56,154 bases of DNA from RGIG6178 sp045612885 (GCA_045612885.1 JAZKZZ010000005.1:1-56154), one strand, 5' to 3'. Shown: positions 7,414-16,414, numbered from the stretch's first letter. Numbers and translations: made by a program. The notes: a model not told the origin generated them from the letters alone.

Positions 7414-7812
7414 ATGTCACAACAAATATTTGAATCTACCATGAATAATATATTCTTTTGGGTAATATGGTTTTTTGAGTTAGTAGGAGCTGCAGTAATT
7501 ATAATAGGAGCACTTGTATGTATGGTTAAATATATTCAAAGCTTAATTAAGCATAAGAAGTTGCCACTTAAAATATTACTTGCTAATCAACTAGCTTTAG
7601 GATTAGAATTTATGTTAGTAGCAGAAATATTAAAAACAGTTGTTACTGAAAATCATAGTTTAGATGAAATAGTAGTTTTAGGTATGGTTATATTGCTAAG
7701 AGCGGGTGTAAGTATGCTTCTTCATTGGGAATTAAAGATTGAAGAGAAGAAAGATGAAGTGGATCATAAAAGATCATCTAGGTTAGCTAGTAAAAATAAG
7801 GATAATGCATAG
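7414..7812 (+). CDS. DUF1622 family membrane protein
   Basis: 132 residues with three predicted membrane helices (about 15-40, 55-75, 85-105) and a charged C-terminal tail. The central pattern L-A-L-G-L-E-F-M-L-V-A-E-I-L-K-T and the later I-L-L-R segment are typical of the DUF1622 family, whose function is unknown. The ribosome binding site is GAGGTG. It overlaps no gene but sits 13 bases before the CpaE-like ATPase and is probably cotranscribed with it. Confidence 0.8.
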   Translation: MSQQIFESTMNNIFFWVIWFFELVGAAVIIIGALVCMVKYIQSLIKHKKLPLKILLANQLALGLEFMLVAEILKTVVTENHSLDEIVVLGMVILLRAGVSMLLHWELKIEEKKDEVDHKRSSRLASKNKDNA

Positions 7813-7825
7813 GAGGAGTTATAGT

Positions 7826-8992
7826 ATGTATAAAGTTTATGTTGACAAACCATTATTTTCAAAGGATAAGTTTTGGAAAAATATTGCTAATAATGAGAAA
7901 TTTGAAGTTGTATCTTACAATGGATTTTCTGATTTAGTTGTTAAATTAAGTTTAGAAGATAATAATATCATCTACTTATTTGATTATTCTACAAGTAATG
8001 ATTGTTATGAAAAAATTAGAGTTTTAAAGGGAAAATTTGCTTCATGTGCTCTTAATGTTGTTACTAATGGTGTTAGATTAGAAGCTAAACATTTAAATAG
8101 ATTAGGGGTTAATGCTACATTAAAAGCTAATAGTAGTGCTGATATTAATGACTCTTTAAATAATTCTGTAAACTTAATTGATTCATATACAAGTGAAAAT
8201 TATGTTCATGTTGAAGATGGAGAAATTGAATATAAAGATGTAAGTGTTATTAGTGTTGTTGGTACAAGTGGAGGCGTAGGTAAGACTACTGTTGCTACTA
8301 ACTTAGCTGCTAGTTTTGCAGAGTTTGGTTTAAAAACTTGTTTAGTAGATTTTAGTTTACAATTTGGAGATGTAGGATTATTTACTAATATTAAACCTAA
8401 TTTTACTGTATATGATTTATTATTAAATAATAAAGATTTCACACCTAACTTAAATTTATTTATCGAACATGTAAATGCTAATTTATTTGTTCTTCCAGCT
8501 CCAGTATTACCTGAGCAAGCTGATTATATAAGTAGATCAATGGTATCTAAATTAATTCGTAATTTATCTACTGCTTTTGATGTTATTATTTTTGACACCC
8601 CTGCACTTGTTAATGATTTATGTTTAGAGTTATATAAACTATCTCAACAATTAGTATTAGTAACTACTAAAGATTTATCTTCATTAAAGAATGCAAAGTT
8701 AGCATATGATATTATGGATAAATTAGGTGTTAGTGATAAGGTTAAGTTAGTTCTTAATAAGTATGATTCACCTAAATTTGTAGTAGAAAATGAAGCGGTT
8801 AAAAAGATGCTTGGAATTGATGTTATAAGTGCTATTCCTCATACTAATACTGTGACTGCTAATTCTATTAATATGGGAGTTCCATTTATCTATGCATATC
8901 CTAAAGAACCAATTAGTGATGCTATAAGAGAATTAATGTCTAAAGTTAGATTTAACTGTATAGTAGGAGATTATAATATTGAAAAGAAATAA
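7826..8992 (+). CDS. CpaE/TadZ-like MinD-family ATPase
   Basis: 388 residues from the ATG at 7826, which follows TAGGAGGAG; the ATG at 7805 lies upstream of that site and is rejected. The N-terminal 130 residues resemble the degenerate receiver-like domain of CpaE/TadZ proteins. The MinD/ParA-type ATPase follows, with a deviant Walker A G146-T-S-G-G-V-G-K-T-T, a D-F-S-L-Q-F-G-D signature and an I-I-F-D-T-P Walker B. CpaE/TadZ proteins place Tad/Flp pilus machinery at the cell pole, yet no pilus gene is present here, so its partner is unknown. DUF1622 upstream and a tiny membrane peptide frame overlapping its 3' end are its neighbours. Confidence 0.85.
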   Translation: MYKVYVDKPLFSKDKFWKNIANNEKFEVVSYNGFSDLVVKLSLEDNNIIYLFDYSTSNDCYEKIRVLKGKFASCALNVVTNGVRLEAKHLNRLGVNATLKANSSADINDSLNNSVNLIDSYTSENYVHVEDGEIEYKDVSVISVVGTSGGVGKTTVATNLAASFAEFGLKTCLVDFSLQFGDVGLFTNIKPNFTVYDLLLNNKDFTPNLNLFIEHVNANLFVLPAPVLPEQADYISRSMVSKLIRNLSTAFDVIIFDTPALVNDLCLELYKLSQQLVLVTTKDLSSLKNAKLAYDIMDKLGVSDKVKLVLNKYDSPKFVVENEAVKKMLGIDVISAIPHTNTVTANSINMGVPFIYAYPKEPISDAIRELMSKVRFNCIVGDYNIEKK

Positions 8993-9068
8993 TCTTTCTA
9001 TTATTTCAATAACTACATTAATTATATTATTAATGATTAGTGTATTATATTATTTAGTTATTTTATAA
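8979..9068 (+). CDS. Possible 29-residue single-pass membrane peptide
   Basis: A TTG-initiated frame overlaps the last 14 bases of the ATPase gene. It encodes Lys-Arg-Asn-Asn followed by an almost purely Ile/Leu/Val/Thr/Ser/Tyr stretch, the classic shape of a small membrane peptide. AGGAG at 8965-8969 lies nine bases before the TTG. The stop falls at the left arm of a good terminator, so the frame fills the space exactly. Without comparison to relatives this stays a proposal. Confidence 0.45.
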   Translation: MKRNNLSIISITTLIILLMISVLYYLVIL

Positions 9069-9091
9069 GATGGGTTAATACTCATCTTTTT
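9067..9091 (+). terminator. Intrinsic terminator
   Basis: AAGATGGG / CTCATCTT, eight pairs with one G-T, loop TTAATA, then a T run. Confidence 0.8.
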
Positions 9092-9104
9092 ATTTTCTAT
9101 AAAA

Positions 9105-9131
9105 TTGACTTTTTAATAGTTAAAGTAATAT
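9105..9131 (+). promoter_or_regulatory. Possible ktrBA promoter
   Basis: TTGACT (9105-9110) with TAATAT (9126-9131), a short 15-base spacer. Confidence 0.3.
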
Positions 9132-9159
9132 CATTAAGATGATATTAAGGAGAAGTATA

Positions 9160-10473
9160 ATGAAAAAGATTAAGCCTGTTACACTTATAATGCTAAGTTT
9201 TTTGGTTGCTATTTTAATAGGAACTCTTCTTTTTAAATTACCAATTTCTGTTAAAGATGGCAAATATTTAACTTTCATGGATTCATTCTTTTTATCTACC
9301 AGTGCTATATCTACTACAGGTTTGACAACATTTACTGATGTGTCATCTACTTTATCTGTATTTGGCAAATTTGTTTTAGCTATTTTAATTCAAATTGGAG
9401 GATTAGGATTTATTACTATTGCAACATTCTTCCTATTAGCAGTAGGTGCTAAATTAGGAATGGGAGATAGATATTTATTAAAAGAAGCACTTAATCAGAA
9501 TAAAGTTTCTGATGTTTTAAAATTATTAAAATCAATTATTATATTAACCATATCTATAGAACTAATTGGAGCCTTTTTTAACTTTTTTGTTTTCATTCAG
9601 GATTATGATTTTTTTAGTGCTGTAGGTATTAGTTTATTTCATTCAATATCAGCGTTTAATAATGCGGGATTTGATATTATAGGCCCTGATAGTTTAGTTA
9701 GATATAAAGATAATATCTTACTATCTATTAATACAATGGTTATTTCCTTACTTGGAGGAGTAGGATTCATTGTTATTAGAGATTTAATAAAAAATAAGTT
9801 TAATTTAAGAAAGTTGAAATTGCACTCTAAAATAGTACTAACAATGACAGCATCTATTCTTATAGCAGGAACATTGTTAGTTAAGTTATCTATGGGAAAT
9901 GATATTAGTTGGTTACAAGCTATATTTCATACAGTAAGTGCTGATACTGCAGGATTCTCTACATTTAATTGTGCAACATTAACTACTGCCAGTACTCTAA
10001 TATTATCAATTGTAATGGTTATTGGTGGATCACCTACATCAACAGGAGGAGGAATTAAAACTACTACTGTTTATACAATGATTAAATCGATGATAAGTTT
10101 TGCTAGAGGAAAACAGACTATTGTAGGTAATCGTAGAATTAGTGAAGAGAGCAAATTAAAAGCATTTACCTTATTTTTCTTTGTAATGACTTTTATTAGT
10201 ACATGTATGATAGCTATTTTGACTATTGAAGGTAACAATCCTAATATAAATATAGGTAATGTTTTATTTGAATCTTGTTCAGCATTTTCTACAGCTGGGT
10301 TATCAATGGGGGTAACTCAAAATATAAGTATTATTAGTCAATTAATTCTGTGCTTACTTATGTATGTAGGAAGAATAGGACCAATTACAATTATGGGAAT
10401 GTGGAACAATAATTGGAATAAACCAGGAATTAATAATGTTGAATATTTAGAAGAAAAGATATTAATTGGATAG
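9160..10473 (+). CDS. ktrB: Potassium uptake channel subunit KtrB/TrkH family
   Basis: 437 residues from the ATG at 9160, after AAGGAG. It has the four-fold membrane-pore-membrane design of the family, and all four pore loops keep their filter glycine: T-T-G-L-T, N-N-A-G-F, D-T-A-G-F and S-T-A-G-L. A G-G-x-x-T-S-T-G-G-G-I-K gating-loop region is present. The length fits KtrB better than the longer TrkH. It imports potassium, usually with sodium, and is controlled by the nucleotide-binding subunit encoded 11 bases downstream. Confidence 0.93.
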   Translation: MKKIKPVTLIMLSFLVAILIGTLLFKLPISVKDGKYLTFMDSFFLSTSAISTTGLTTFTDVSSTLSVFGKFVLAILIQIGGLGFITIATFFLLAVGAKLGMGDRYLLKEALNQNKVSDVLKLLKSIIILTISIELIGAFFNFFVFIQDYDFFSAVGISLFHSISAFNNAGFDIIGPDSLVRYKDNILLSINTMVISLLGGVGFIVIRDLIKNKFNLRKLKLHSKIVLTMTASILIAGTLLVKLSMGNDISWLQAIFHTVSADTAGFSTFNCATLTTASTLILSIVMVIGGSPTSTGGGIKTTTVYTMIKSMISFARGKQTIVGNRRISEESKLKAFTLFFFVMTFISTCMIAILTIEGNNPNINIGNVLFESCSAFSTAGLSMGVTQNISIISQLILCLLMYVGRIGPITIMGMWNNNWNKPGINNVEYLEEKILIG

Positions 10474-10484
10474 GAGGATATACA

Positions 10485-11159
10485 ATGAAAAAAAGAAAGA
10501 CTGTAGCAGTTATAGGACTTGGAGTATTTGGAGTAGAATTAGTTAAACATTTAAAGGATTTAAAAGCAGATGTTGTTGCTATAGATAAGGATCCAAATAG
10601 AGTGCTACTAACAGGAGAATTAGCGGATAGATCATTTATCTGTGATTCAGGAAATATGAGTGCACTTGAAGAAATAGGAATTGACAAGGTTGATTATGCA
10701 ATTGTGGCGTTAAGTCAAGGTAATCCTAATTCTGCAGTTGCTACAATAACAACAACTTTAGCACTTAAAAAGCTGGGAATTAAAGAAATAGTAGTAAGAC
10801 TAGATGATGAAAGTTATAGGGAAGTATTAACTGAAATTGGTGCTACTTATTTGTTTTCACCTTTAAAAATGGCTAGTGAAAGATTAGCTAATGTTGTTTT
10901 AGGGGACAACTATGAAGATTATTTTAATATCAGTGATGATTATAGTGTAGTTCAAATAGAGGTTTCTGAAGATTTTAAAGAGACAAGTCTTATGGATTTA
11001 AATGCGCCAAGTAAGTATGGAGTAATAATTGTGTTAATGAAAAGAGACGGAAAAGTATTTATGCCTAAGAGTGATGATACAATTAGAGCTCATGATGAAG
11101 TGTTTGCGTTTGGCACAAAAGAAGATTCAGATAGATTTGCTAGGGATTTAGTAGAATAA
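10485..11159 (+). CDS. ktrA: Potassium uptake regulator KtrA (RCK domains)
   Basis: 224 residues. An N-terminal RCK/TrkA-N Rossmann domain begins V-I-G-L-G-V-F-G and contains the A-I-D-K-D-P loop for nucleotide binding. A C-terminal TrkA-C domain (about 140-224) follows, the region that binds cyclic di-AMP in Bacilli homologues. It forms the cytoplasmic ring that gates KtrB. Ribosome binding site TAGGAGG; operon with ktrB. No cyclic di-AMP riboswitch is visible upstream. Confidence 0.93.
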   Translation: MKKRKTVAVIGLGVFGVELVKHLKDLKADVVAIDKDPNRVLLTGELADRSFICDSGNMSALEEIGIDKVDYAIVALSQGNPNSAVATITTTLALKKLGIKEIVVRLDDESYREVLTEIGATYLFSPLKMASERLANVVLGDNYEDYFNISDDYSVVQIEVSEDFKETSLMDLNAPSKYGVIIVLMKRDGKVFMPKSDDTIRAHDEVFAFGTKEDSDRFARDLVE

Positions 11160-11163
11160 AAAG

Positions 11164-11196
11164 AAAATGCATAGGTTTAATTCCTATGCATTTTTT
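11164..11196. terminator. Bidirectional terminator between ktrA and the DUF308-like gene
   Basis: AAAATGCATAGG / CCTATGCATTTT, a perfect 12-bp stem with a 7-base loop and T/A runs on both sides. Confidence 0.85.
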
Positions 11197-11202
11197 ATTT
11201 GA

Positions 11203-11799
11203 TTATTTAGTTGTAGCACCGTGTAATCTTTTTTTATTTTGTAGTTGAGTAATTCCAAGACCTAATAACAATAAGCCTACTACTAATAAGAAGATTACAA
11301 AGATCCATAAGATAACAATATCTTGGACAAATGGTTTAGCGAAACAATATGCTCCAAATGTTACCATTACTAGAGATAGAGCTAAATACCATACTGGATA
11401 TATTTCTTTGCTATCAGCTCTATAATAATATGCTCTAAATATCTCAACAGCACCTCTAGCCCATAAAGCAAGAGCAAATATTTGGCATGCACCACTAATA
11501 TTAATGATCTTAAATTGGCTAAATATACATCCAAGAGCAATTAGTGATAAAAGTGCAAATTCTACGATTGTTAAGACTTTTATAACTCTTTTTCCTGATC
11601 CTTTAATTTTCTTAAATAGATAAAAGGCTAAGTAACAAATTATTAATGCTGCGATAAGTAGGTTAAGTATTTGTTGCCCCCATGTTCTCCATGGACACTT
11701 TTCCCAAAAATTCCAAATAGGAGCAAGTAATATAGCAGCAAGTGTTACGATAGCACCTAGAATAATACATACTAAGTGGTTTTTTAATATTTTTTTCAT
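11203..11799 (-). CDS. Six-helix membrane protein, DUF308/HdeD-like
   Basis: 198 residues with about six hydrophobic helices arranged as helix pairs, and a short basic C-terminal tail. The second half, with a helix pattern A-R-G-A-V-E-I-F-R followed by two long helices rich in Leu/Val/Gly, resembles the HdeD/DUF308 family, whose role is unclear (acid resistance in enterics). The first helix pair carries an unusual W/C/P-rich loop. AAGGAGG lies ten bases before the start. The gene converges on ktrA and has a promoter overlapped by a perfect palindrome, so regulated expression is likely. Assignment to DUF308 is tentative. Confidence 0.7.
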   Translation of the reverse strand: MKKILKNHLVCIILGAIVTLAAILLAPIWNFWEKCPWRTWGQQILNLLIAALIICYLAFYLFKKIKGSGKRVIKVLTIVEFALLSLIALGCIFSQFKIINISGACQIFALALWARGAVEIFRAYYYRADSKEIYPVWYLALSLVMVTFGAYCFAKPFVQDIVILWIFVIFLLVVGLLLLGLGITQLQNKKRLHGATTK

Positions 11800-11822
11800 T
11801 CAATAATCCTCCTTATAAGAGA

Positions 11823-11853
11823 ATTTTATACTTAATTTGATTATAAATCAAAT
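11823..11853 (-). promoter_or_regulatory. Promoter with overlapping palindromic operator-like site
   Basis: On the minus strand TTGATT (11851-11846), 17-base spacer, TAAAAT (11828-11823). A perfect 7-bp inverted repeat with a 5-base centre, ATTTGAT-TATAA-ATCAAAT, covers 11835-11853, over the -35 and half the spacer. Confidence 0.55.
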
Positions 11854-11914
11854 GATTGGTATGGAAAATATAAATGACCAACCTAATGGAATATGAATAT
11901 TTTAACTTTTGGTA

Positions 11915-11943
11915 TTGTTATAATTAATATAAGCGTGTATAAT
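11915..11943 (+). promoter_or_regulatory. Promoter of the ileS T-box transcript
   Basis: TTGTTA (11915-11920), 17-base spacer, TATAAT (11938-11943). A second extended -10, TGTTATAAT (11916-11924), overlaps it. Confidence 0.65.
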
Positions 11944-11949
11944 ACTAGT

Positions 11950-12172
11950 GAAATCGATGATAAAGACACGAGAGTAGTAATGATGATATTAGAGATGTAT
12001 CTGTTTGGTGAAATGATACTTATATAGTTATTATTCTTATCACTTTGGAGAGATTTATTGAATATGAGTAAATAAATACGTTAGCTGCGTTAAAGCAATT
12101 AAGTGCATAGAGTAATCTATGAATTAGGATGGTACCGCGTATTTTACGTTCCTAGATGGAACGTTTTTTTAT
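11950..12172 (+). promoter_or_regulatory. T-box riboswitch, isoleucine-specific
   Basis: The 394-base gap before ileS holds a T-box leader. The T-box itself is AGGATGGTACCGCG (12126-12139), one change from the consensus. Its TGGT can pair with the ACCA end of uncharged tRNA. It is followed by a terminator, ACGTTCC / GGAACGT (12146-12164) plus a T run, which competes with the antiterminator. In the Stem I region, ATC at 12039-12041, followed by A and CTTTGG, is the likely specifier codon for isoleucine. Uncharged tRNA-Ile should therefore switch on ileS-lspA-rluD. Confidence 0.9.
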
Positions 12173-12193
12173 TTTAAAAAAGGGGGAAAAAAT

Positions 12194-14950
12194 ATGGAAA
12201 TTAAGCAAACATTACTTATGCCTAAAACTAGTTTTGAGATGAGGGGAAACTTACCTAGCAAAGAGCCTAAGTACAGAGAAAAATGGGAAAATGGAAAACT
12301 ATATCATAAAATGAATGAAAAGAATATGGGAAATAAGCCTTTTGTACTACATGATGGGCCACCATATGCTAATGGAGATATGCATATAGGGCACGCTTTA
12401 AATAAAGTATTAAAGGATTTTATCGTACGTTATAAATCAATGTGTGGTTATTATACTCCATTTACTCCTGGATGGGATACTCATGGATTACCAATTGAAA
12501 ATGCTGTAATTAAATTAGGTGTTAATCGTAAGACTACTCCTGTAGTAGAGTTTAGAAACAAGTGCGAAGAGTATGCAAATAAGCAAGTTAAAAGACAAAT
12601 GGAGCAACAAAAAACATTAGGATTATTAGCGGATTATGATGATCCATACCTAACTTTACATCATGAGTTTGAGGCTAGTGAAGTTGATATGTTTGCTACT
12701 TTAGCTTTAAAAGGATTAATTTATAGAGGATTAAAGCCTGTATATTGGTCTCCAACTAGCGAAAGTGCTTTAGCTGAGGCTGAAGTTGAATATTATGATA
12801 AGGAAGATACTTCAATTTATGTTAAATTTAGAGTAAGTGAAGGAAAAGGAATTTTAGATAATGATACATGTTTTGTTATTTGGACTACTACTCCTTGGAC
12901 TATTCCTGCTAATCTTGGTATTTGTTTAAATGAAAATTTAGAATATGGTTTATTTAATACAAATAGAGGTAAATTAGTATTCTTAACATCTTTAGAAGAA
13001 GAGTTAACTAAAGCTTTTGAATTAGAAAATGTTAAATTGGAAAGAACATTTAAAGGAAGAGAATTAGAAGGATTAAAAGCTAAACATCCTTTATTTGATA
13101 GAGAGAGCTTAGTGATTTTAGGGGATCACGTTACAAGTGATGCTGGTACTGGTTGTGTACATACTGCTCCAGGACTTGGTGCTGATGACTATTTTGTGGG
13201 TCAAAAGTATGGATTGGGAATTTTATCACCTGTAGATGATAGAGGCTGTATGACTAATGAAGCTGGAAGTGAACTAGAAGGACTATTCTATAGTGATGCT
13301 AATGAGAAGATTATTGAAAAATTAAATGAATTAGGAGTTTTATTAAAAGCTACTAAGTTTACTCACTCTTATCCTCACGATTGGAGAACTAAAAAACCTA
13401 TTATTTTTAGATCTACACCTCAATGGTTTGCTTCAATTGATAAAATTAGAGATGAATTGTTAGATGAAATTAAAAATGTTAAGTGGCATAATCCTTGGGG
13501 AGAAATAAGGATGACTAATATGATTAAAGATCGTGGTGATTGGTGTATTTCTAGACAAAGATTATGGGGATTACCAATACCTGTTATCTATAATGAAGAT
13601 GGAAGTCCAATTTTAGAAAAAGAAGTGTTTGAACATATTTCTAAACTATTTAGAGAAAAAGGTTCAACTTGTTGGTATGAATTAGATGTTAAAGACTTAT
13701 TACCAAAAGGATATACTAATGCGAATAGTCCAAATGGATTATTTGTAAAAGAAAAAGATACTTTGGATGTATGGTTTGATTCAGGATCATCACATACTGG
13801 AGTTTTAGTAGAAAGAGGACAAGATTATCCTTCAGATTTATATTTAGAAGGTAGTGACCAATATAGAGGTTGGTTTAACTCATCTCTTATATTAGGTGTC
13901 GCTAAGCATGGTAAGTCTCCATATAAAAATTTAGTATCTCATGGATTTATTGTAGATAGTAAGGGTATGAAGATGTCTAAATCATTAGGTAATGGTGTAG
14001 ATCCACTTAAAGTTATTAATAGTCAAGGTGCAGATATCTTAAGATTATGGGTTGCTAGCATTGATTATCAAGCTGATTGTAAAATCGGTGATGAAATCTT
14101 AAAACAAGTTAGTGAAACATATCGTAAGATTAGAAATACATGTAGATTCTTAGTAGGTAATTTAAGTAATGGCGATTATTGTAAATTTGATATAAACAAA
14201 GATAAAGTAGATAGTTATGAATTTGTAGATTTATGTATTTTAGAAAAGTTAAAAGATGTTACTAATAAATATCTAGACTGCTTTGACTCTTATGATTTCT
14301 CTGGTGCAGTAAGTGAAATGCTTAATTTTATGAGTGTAGATTTAAGTAGTTTCTATCTAGATTTAAGTAAGGATATCTTATATTGTGAAACTTATGAAAG
14401 TTTAAGAAGAAAACAAGTTCAAAATGTTTTATATAAAGTATTAGATACTGTAATTAGATTGTTAACTCCAGTTGTTCCTCATACAATGGATGAATTATAT
14501 GAAGCAATGGGTGGAAATAAATTATCTGCTCAATTACTATCAATGCCAAATAAAGAAGAAGTTAATACTAAATTATTAAATGAATATCAATTATTATTAG
14601 ATTTAAGAAGTGATGTATTAAAAGCAATTGAAGTAAAGAGGGCAGAAGGTTTAATTAAGTCTAGCCAAGAAGTTGCATTAGAATTAGAAGTGGTAGATCA
14701 AGATACTAAGAAAGTATTTGATAAATTATCTAATTTAGAACAAACTAGACTATTTATTGTAAGTAGTGTTAAAGAAGTGCCTTTAGATTTAGACAAACAA
14801 GAAGTAAGTAAAGTTAATGTTAGTGCAAGTAATGGATGCAAGTGTGAGAGATGTTGGAATAAGTTCGATGCAGAAGTAATGGAAGATAATTTATGTCCAA
14901 GATGTAAAGCTGCTATGGAATTTTATAAGGATAAAGTAAATGAAGAATAG
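12194..14950 (+). CDS. ileS: Isoleucyl-tRNA synthetase
   Basis: 918 residues, normal for bacterial IleRS. It charges tRNA-Ile. Class I signatures are H64-I-G-H67 and K593-M-S-K-S597. The editing (CP1) domain lies between, and includes the W-T-T-T-P-W-T-I-P-A segment. A C-terminal zinc knuckle has C-x-C-x-x-C-W followed by C-P-R-C. The ribosome binding site is GGGGG, 12 bases downstream of the T-box terminator T run. lspA starts inside its 3' end. Confidence 0.98.
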   Translation: MEIKQTLLMPKTSFEMRGNLPSKEPKYREKWENGKLYHKMNEKNMGNKPFVLHDGPPYANGDMHIGHALNKVLKDFIVRYKSMCGYYTPFTPGWDTHGLPIENAVIKLGVNRKTTPVVEFRNKCEEYANKQVKRQMEQQKTLGLLADYDDPYLTLHHEFEASEVDMFATLALKGLIYRGLKPVYWSPTSESALAEAEVEYYDKEDTSIYVKFRVSEGKGILDNDTCFVIWTTTPWTIPANLGICLNENLEYGLFNTNRGKLVFLTSLEEELTKAFELENVKLERTFKGRELEGLKAKHPLFDRESLVILGDHVTSDAGTGCVHTAPGLGADDYFVGQKYGLGILSPVDDRGCMTNEAGSELEGLFYSDANEKIIEKLNELGVLLKATKFTHSYPHDWRTKKPIIFRSTPQWFASIDKIRDELLDEIKNVKWHNPWGEIRMTNMIKDRGDWCISRQRLWGLPIPVIYNEDGSPILEKEVFEHISKLFREKGSTCWYELDVKDLLPKGYTNANSPNGLFVKEKDTLDVWFDSGSSHTGVLVERGQDYPSDLYLEGSDQYRGWFNSSLILGVAKHGKSPYKNLVSHGFIVDSKGMKMSKSLGNGVDPLKVINSQGADILRLWVASIDYQADCKIGDEILKQVSETYRKIRNTCRFLVGNLSNGDYCKFDINKDKVDSYEFVDLCILEKLKDVTNKYLDCFDSYDFSGAVSEMLNFMSVDLSSFYLDLSKDILYCETYESLRRKQVQNVLYKVLDTVIRLLTPVVPHTMDELYEAMGGNKLSAQLLSMPNKEEVNTKLLNEYQLLLDLRSDVLKAIEVKRAEGLIKSSQEVALELEVVDQDTKKVFDKLSNLEQTRLFIVSSVKEVPLDLDKQEVSKVNVSASNGCKCERCWNKFDAEVMEDNLCPRCKAAMEFYKDKVNEE

Positions 14951-15431
14951 TAAGTGGTTTAAATATGCTCTTATTATTGTAGTAACTGGTTTATGTATTG
15001 CTTTAGATCAAGTAAGCAAAGTGATTGCTATAAACAAGTTAGTTGAGTATAAGAGTGTAACTGTAATTAATAATTTCTTTTATTGGACTTTATGCTATAA
15101 CACAGGTGGGGCTTGGAGTATATTTAGTAACAGCACTTGGTTATTAGTTATCTTTAGTTTAATTGCTCTAGGGTTTATAGTGTATACATTGATAAAAAGT
15201 AAGAGTACTATTTATAATATTGCAGCCTCTGTCTTTACTGGAGGATTAATTGGAAATTTAATTGATAGAGTAGTTAATTCTAAAGTTACAGACTTTTTAG
15301 ATTTTAAAATATTTGGATACGATTTTCCGGTATTCAATATTGCAGATATATGTATAGTGGTAAGCTCAATTGTTATTATGATACTTGTATTGAAGGAAGA
15401 GAAGAACAATGGAACAGAAGATAGTAAATAA
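14940..15431 (+). CDS. lspA: Lipoprotein signal peptidase (signal peptidase II)
   Basis: 163 residues with four membrane helices. The family motifs are present: a D-Q-V-S-K-V segment after the first helix, N-T-G-G-A-W, and the two catalytic aspartates in G-N-L-I-D-R and F-N-I-A-D. It removes signal peptides from diacylated prolipoproteins, so it would serve the four lipoproteins in this window. It overlaps ileS by 11 bases and is therefore under T-box control. Confidence 0.96.
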   Translation: MKNSKWFKYALIIVVTGLCIALDQVSKVIAINKLVEYKSVTVINNFFYWTLCYNTGGAWSIFSNSTWLLVIFSLIALGFIVYTLIKSKSTIYNIAASVFTGGLIGNLIDRVVNSKVTDFLDFKIFGYDFPVFNIADICIVVSSIVIMILVLKEEKNNGTEDSK

Positions 15432-16317
15432 AGAAGATGAAGGATTAAGATTAGATAAATTCTTATCTAAAGAATTTGATTCTTTATCTAGAGTATATCT
15501 TCAAAAACTTATTGAAGATAAAAAAATACTAGTTAATGAAAAAGTAGAAAAAGCTTCATATAAAGTTAAAGAAAATGACTGTATTGAGATTGAGGAAATA
15601 GAAATAGAAGTGTTAGAGTTAACTCCTCAAAATATACCTTTAAATATTGTCTATGAAGATAGTGATATTATTGTAATTAATAAGGAGCAAGGAATGATTG
15701 TACATCCAGCTCCTGGAGTATATAAAGATACTTTAGTCAATGCTTTGTTATATCATTGCAAAGATCTATCTAGTATAAATGGGGTTAAACGTCCTGGAAT
15801 AGTACATAGAATTGATAAAGACACTTCAGGTTTACTTGTTGTGGCTAAAAATGATTTAGCTCATGAAGAATTATCCAATCAATTAAAAGATAAAACTATG
15901 AATAGAGAATATATTGCTTTAGTTCATGGTGTTATTAGGGAAAATAGAGGAAATATTAATGCTCCAATTGGTAGAGATTTAAAGAGTAGAGTAAAGATGG
16001 CAATAGTAAAAGATGGTAAGTGTGCAGTTACTCATTTTGATGTAATTGAAAGATATAAAAATTATACTCTTATTCATTGTAAATTAGAGACAGGTAGAAC
16101 TCATCAAATAAGAGTTCATATGTCATATATTGGTTATCCAATAGCAGGTGATCCATTGTATTGTAATAAGCCCACATTAGAGGGAAAAGGGCAATATTTA
16201 CATGCTACTAAATTGACTTTAGTTCACCCTAAAACTAAAGAAATTATGGTTTTTGAAGCACCATTACCGGAATATTTTGAAAATATTATAGCGGATTTAA
16301 AAGAGAAAAATGACTGA
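15409..16317 (+). CDS. rluD: 23S rRNA pseudouridine synthase, RluD/YlyB family
   Basis: 302 residues, overlapping lspA by 23 bases. It has an S4 RNA-binding domain (about 13-75) and a pseudouridine synthase domain with the catalytic motif H-R-I-D-K-D-T-S-G-L and a later G-R-T-H-Q-I-R-V-H motif. The lspA-rluD order is standard in Firmicutes. The stop is TGA, which supports the standard code. The symbol follows the closest family name; the exact rRNA sites are not predictable from the sequence. Confidence 0.92.
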   Translation: MEQKIVNKEDEGLRLDKFLSKEFDSLSRVYLQKLIEDKKILVNEKVEKASYKVKENDCIEIEEIEIEVLELTPQNIPLNIVYEDSDIIVINKEQGMIVHPAPGVYKDTLVNALLYHCKDLSSINGVKRPGIVHRIDKDTSGLLVVAKNDLAHEELSNQLKDKTMNREYIALVHGVIRENRGNINAPIGRDLKSRVKMAIVKDGKCAVTHFDVIERYKNYTLIHCKLETGRTHQIRVHMSYIGYPIAGDPLYCNKPTLEGKGQYLHATKLTLVHPKTKEIMVFEAPLPEYFENIIADLKEKND

Positions 16318-16336
16318 TTGAGTTCAGTCGTTTTTT
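16306..16336 (+). terminator. Intrinsic terminator after rluD
   Basis: GACTGA / TCAGTC stem overlapping the rluD stop, followed by a T run. Confidence 0.8.
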
Positions 16337-16386
16337 ATTTAAAAATTCATTTAATAACAAAATATTGTTATTTGTTTTTACATATA

Positions 16387-16414
16387 TTGACATAAATTAC
16401 CATCTAAATATAAG
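16387..16414 (+). promoter_or_regulatory. Sigma-A type promoter
   Basis: TTGACA (16387-16392), 16-base spacer, TATAAG (16409-16414). Confidence 0.6.
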
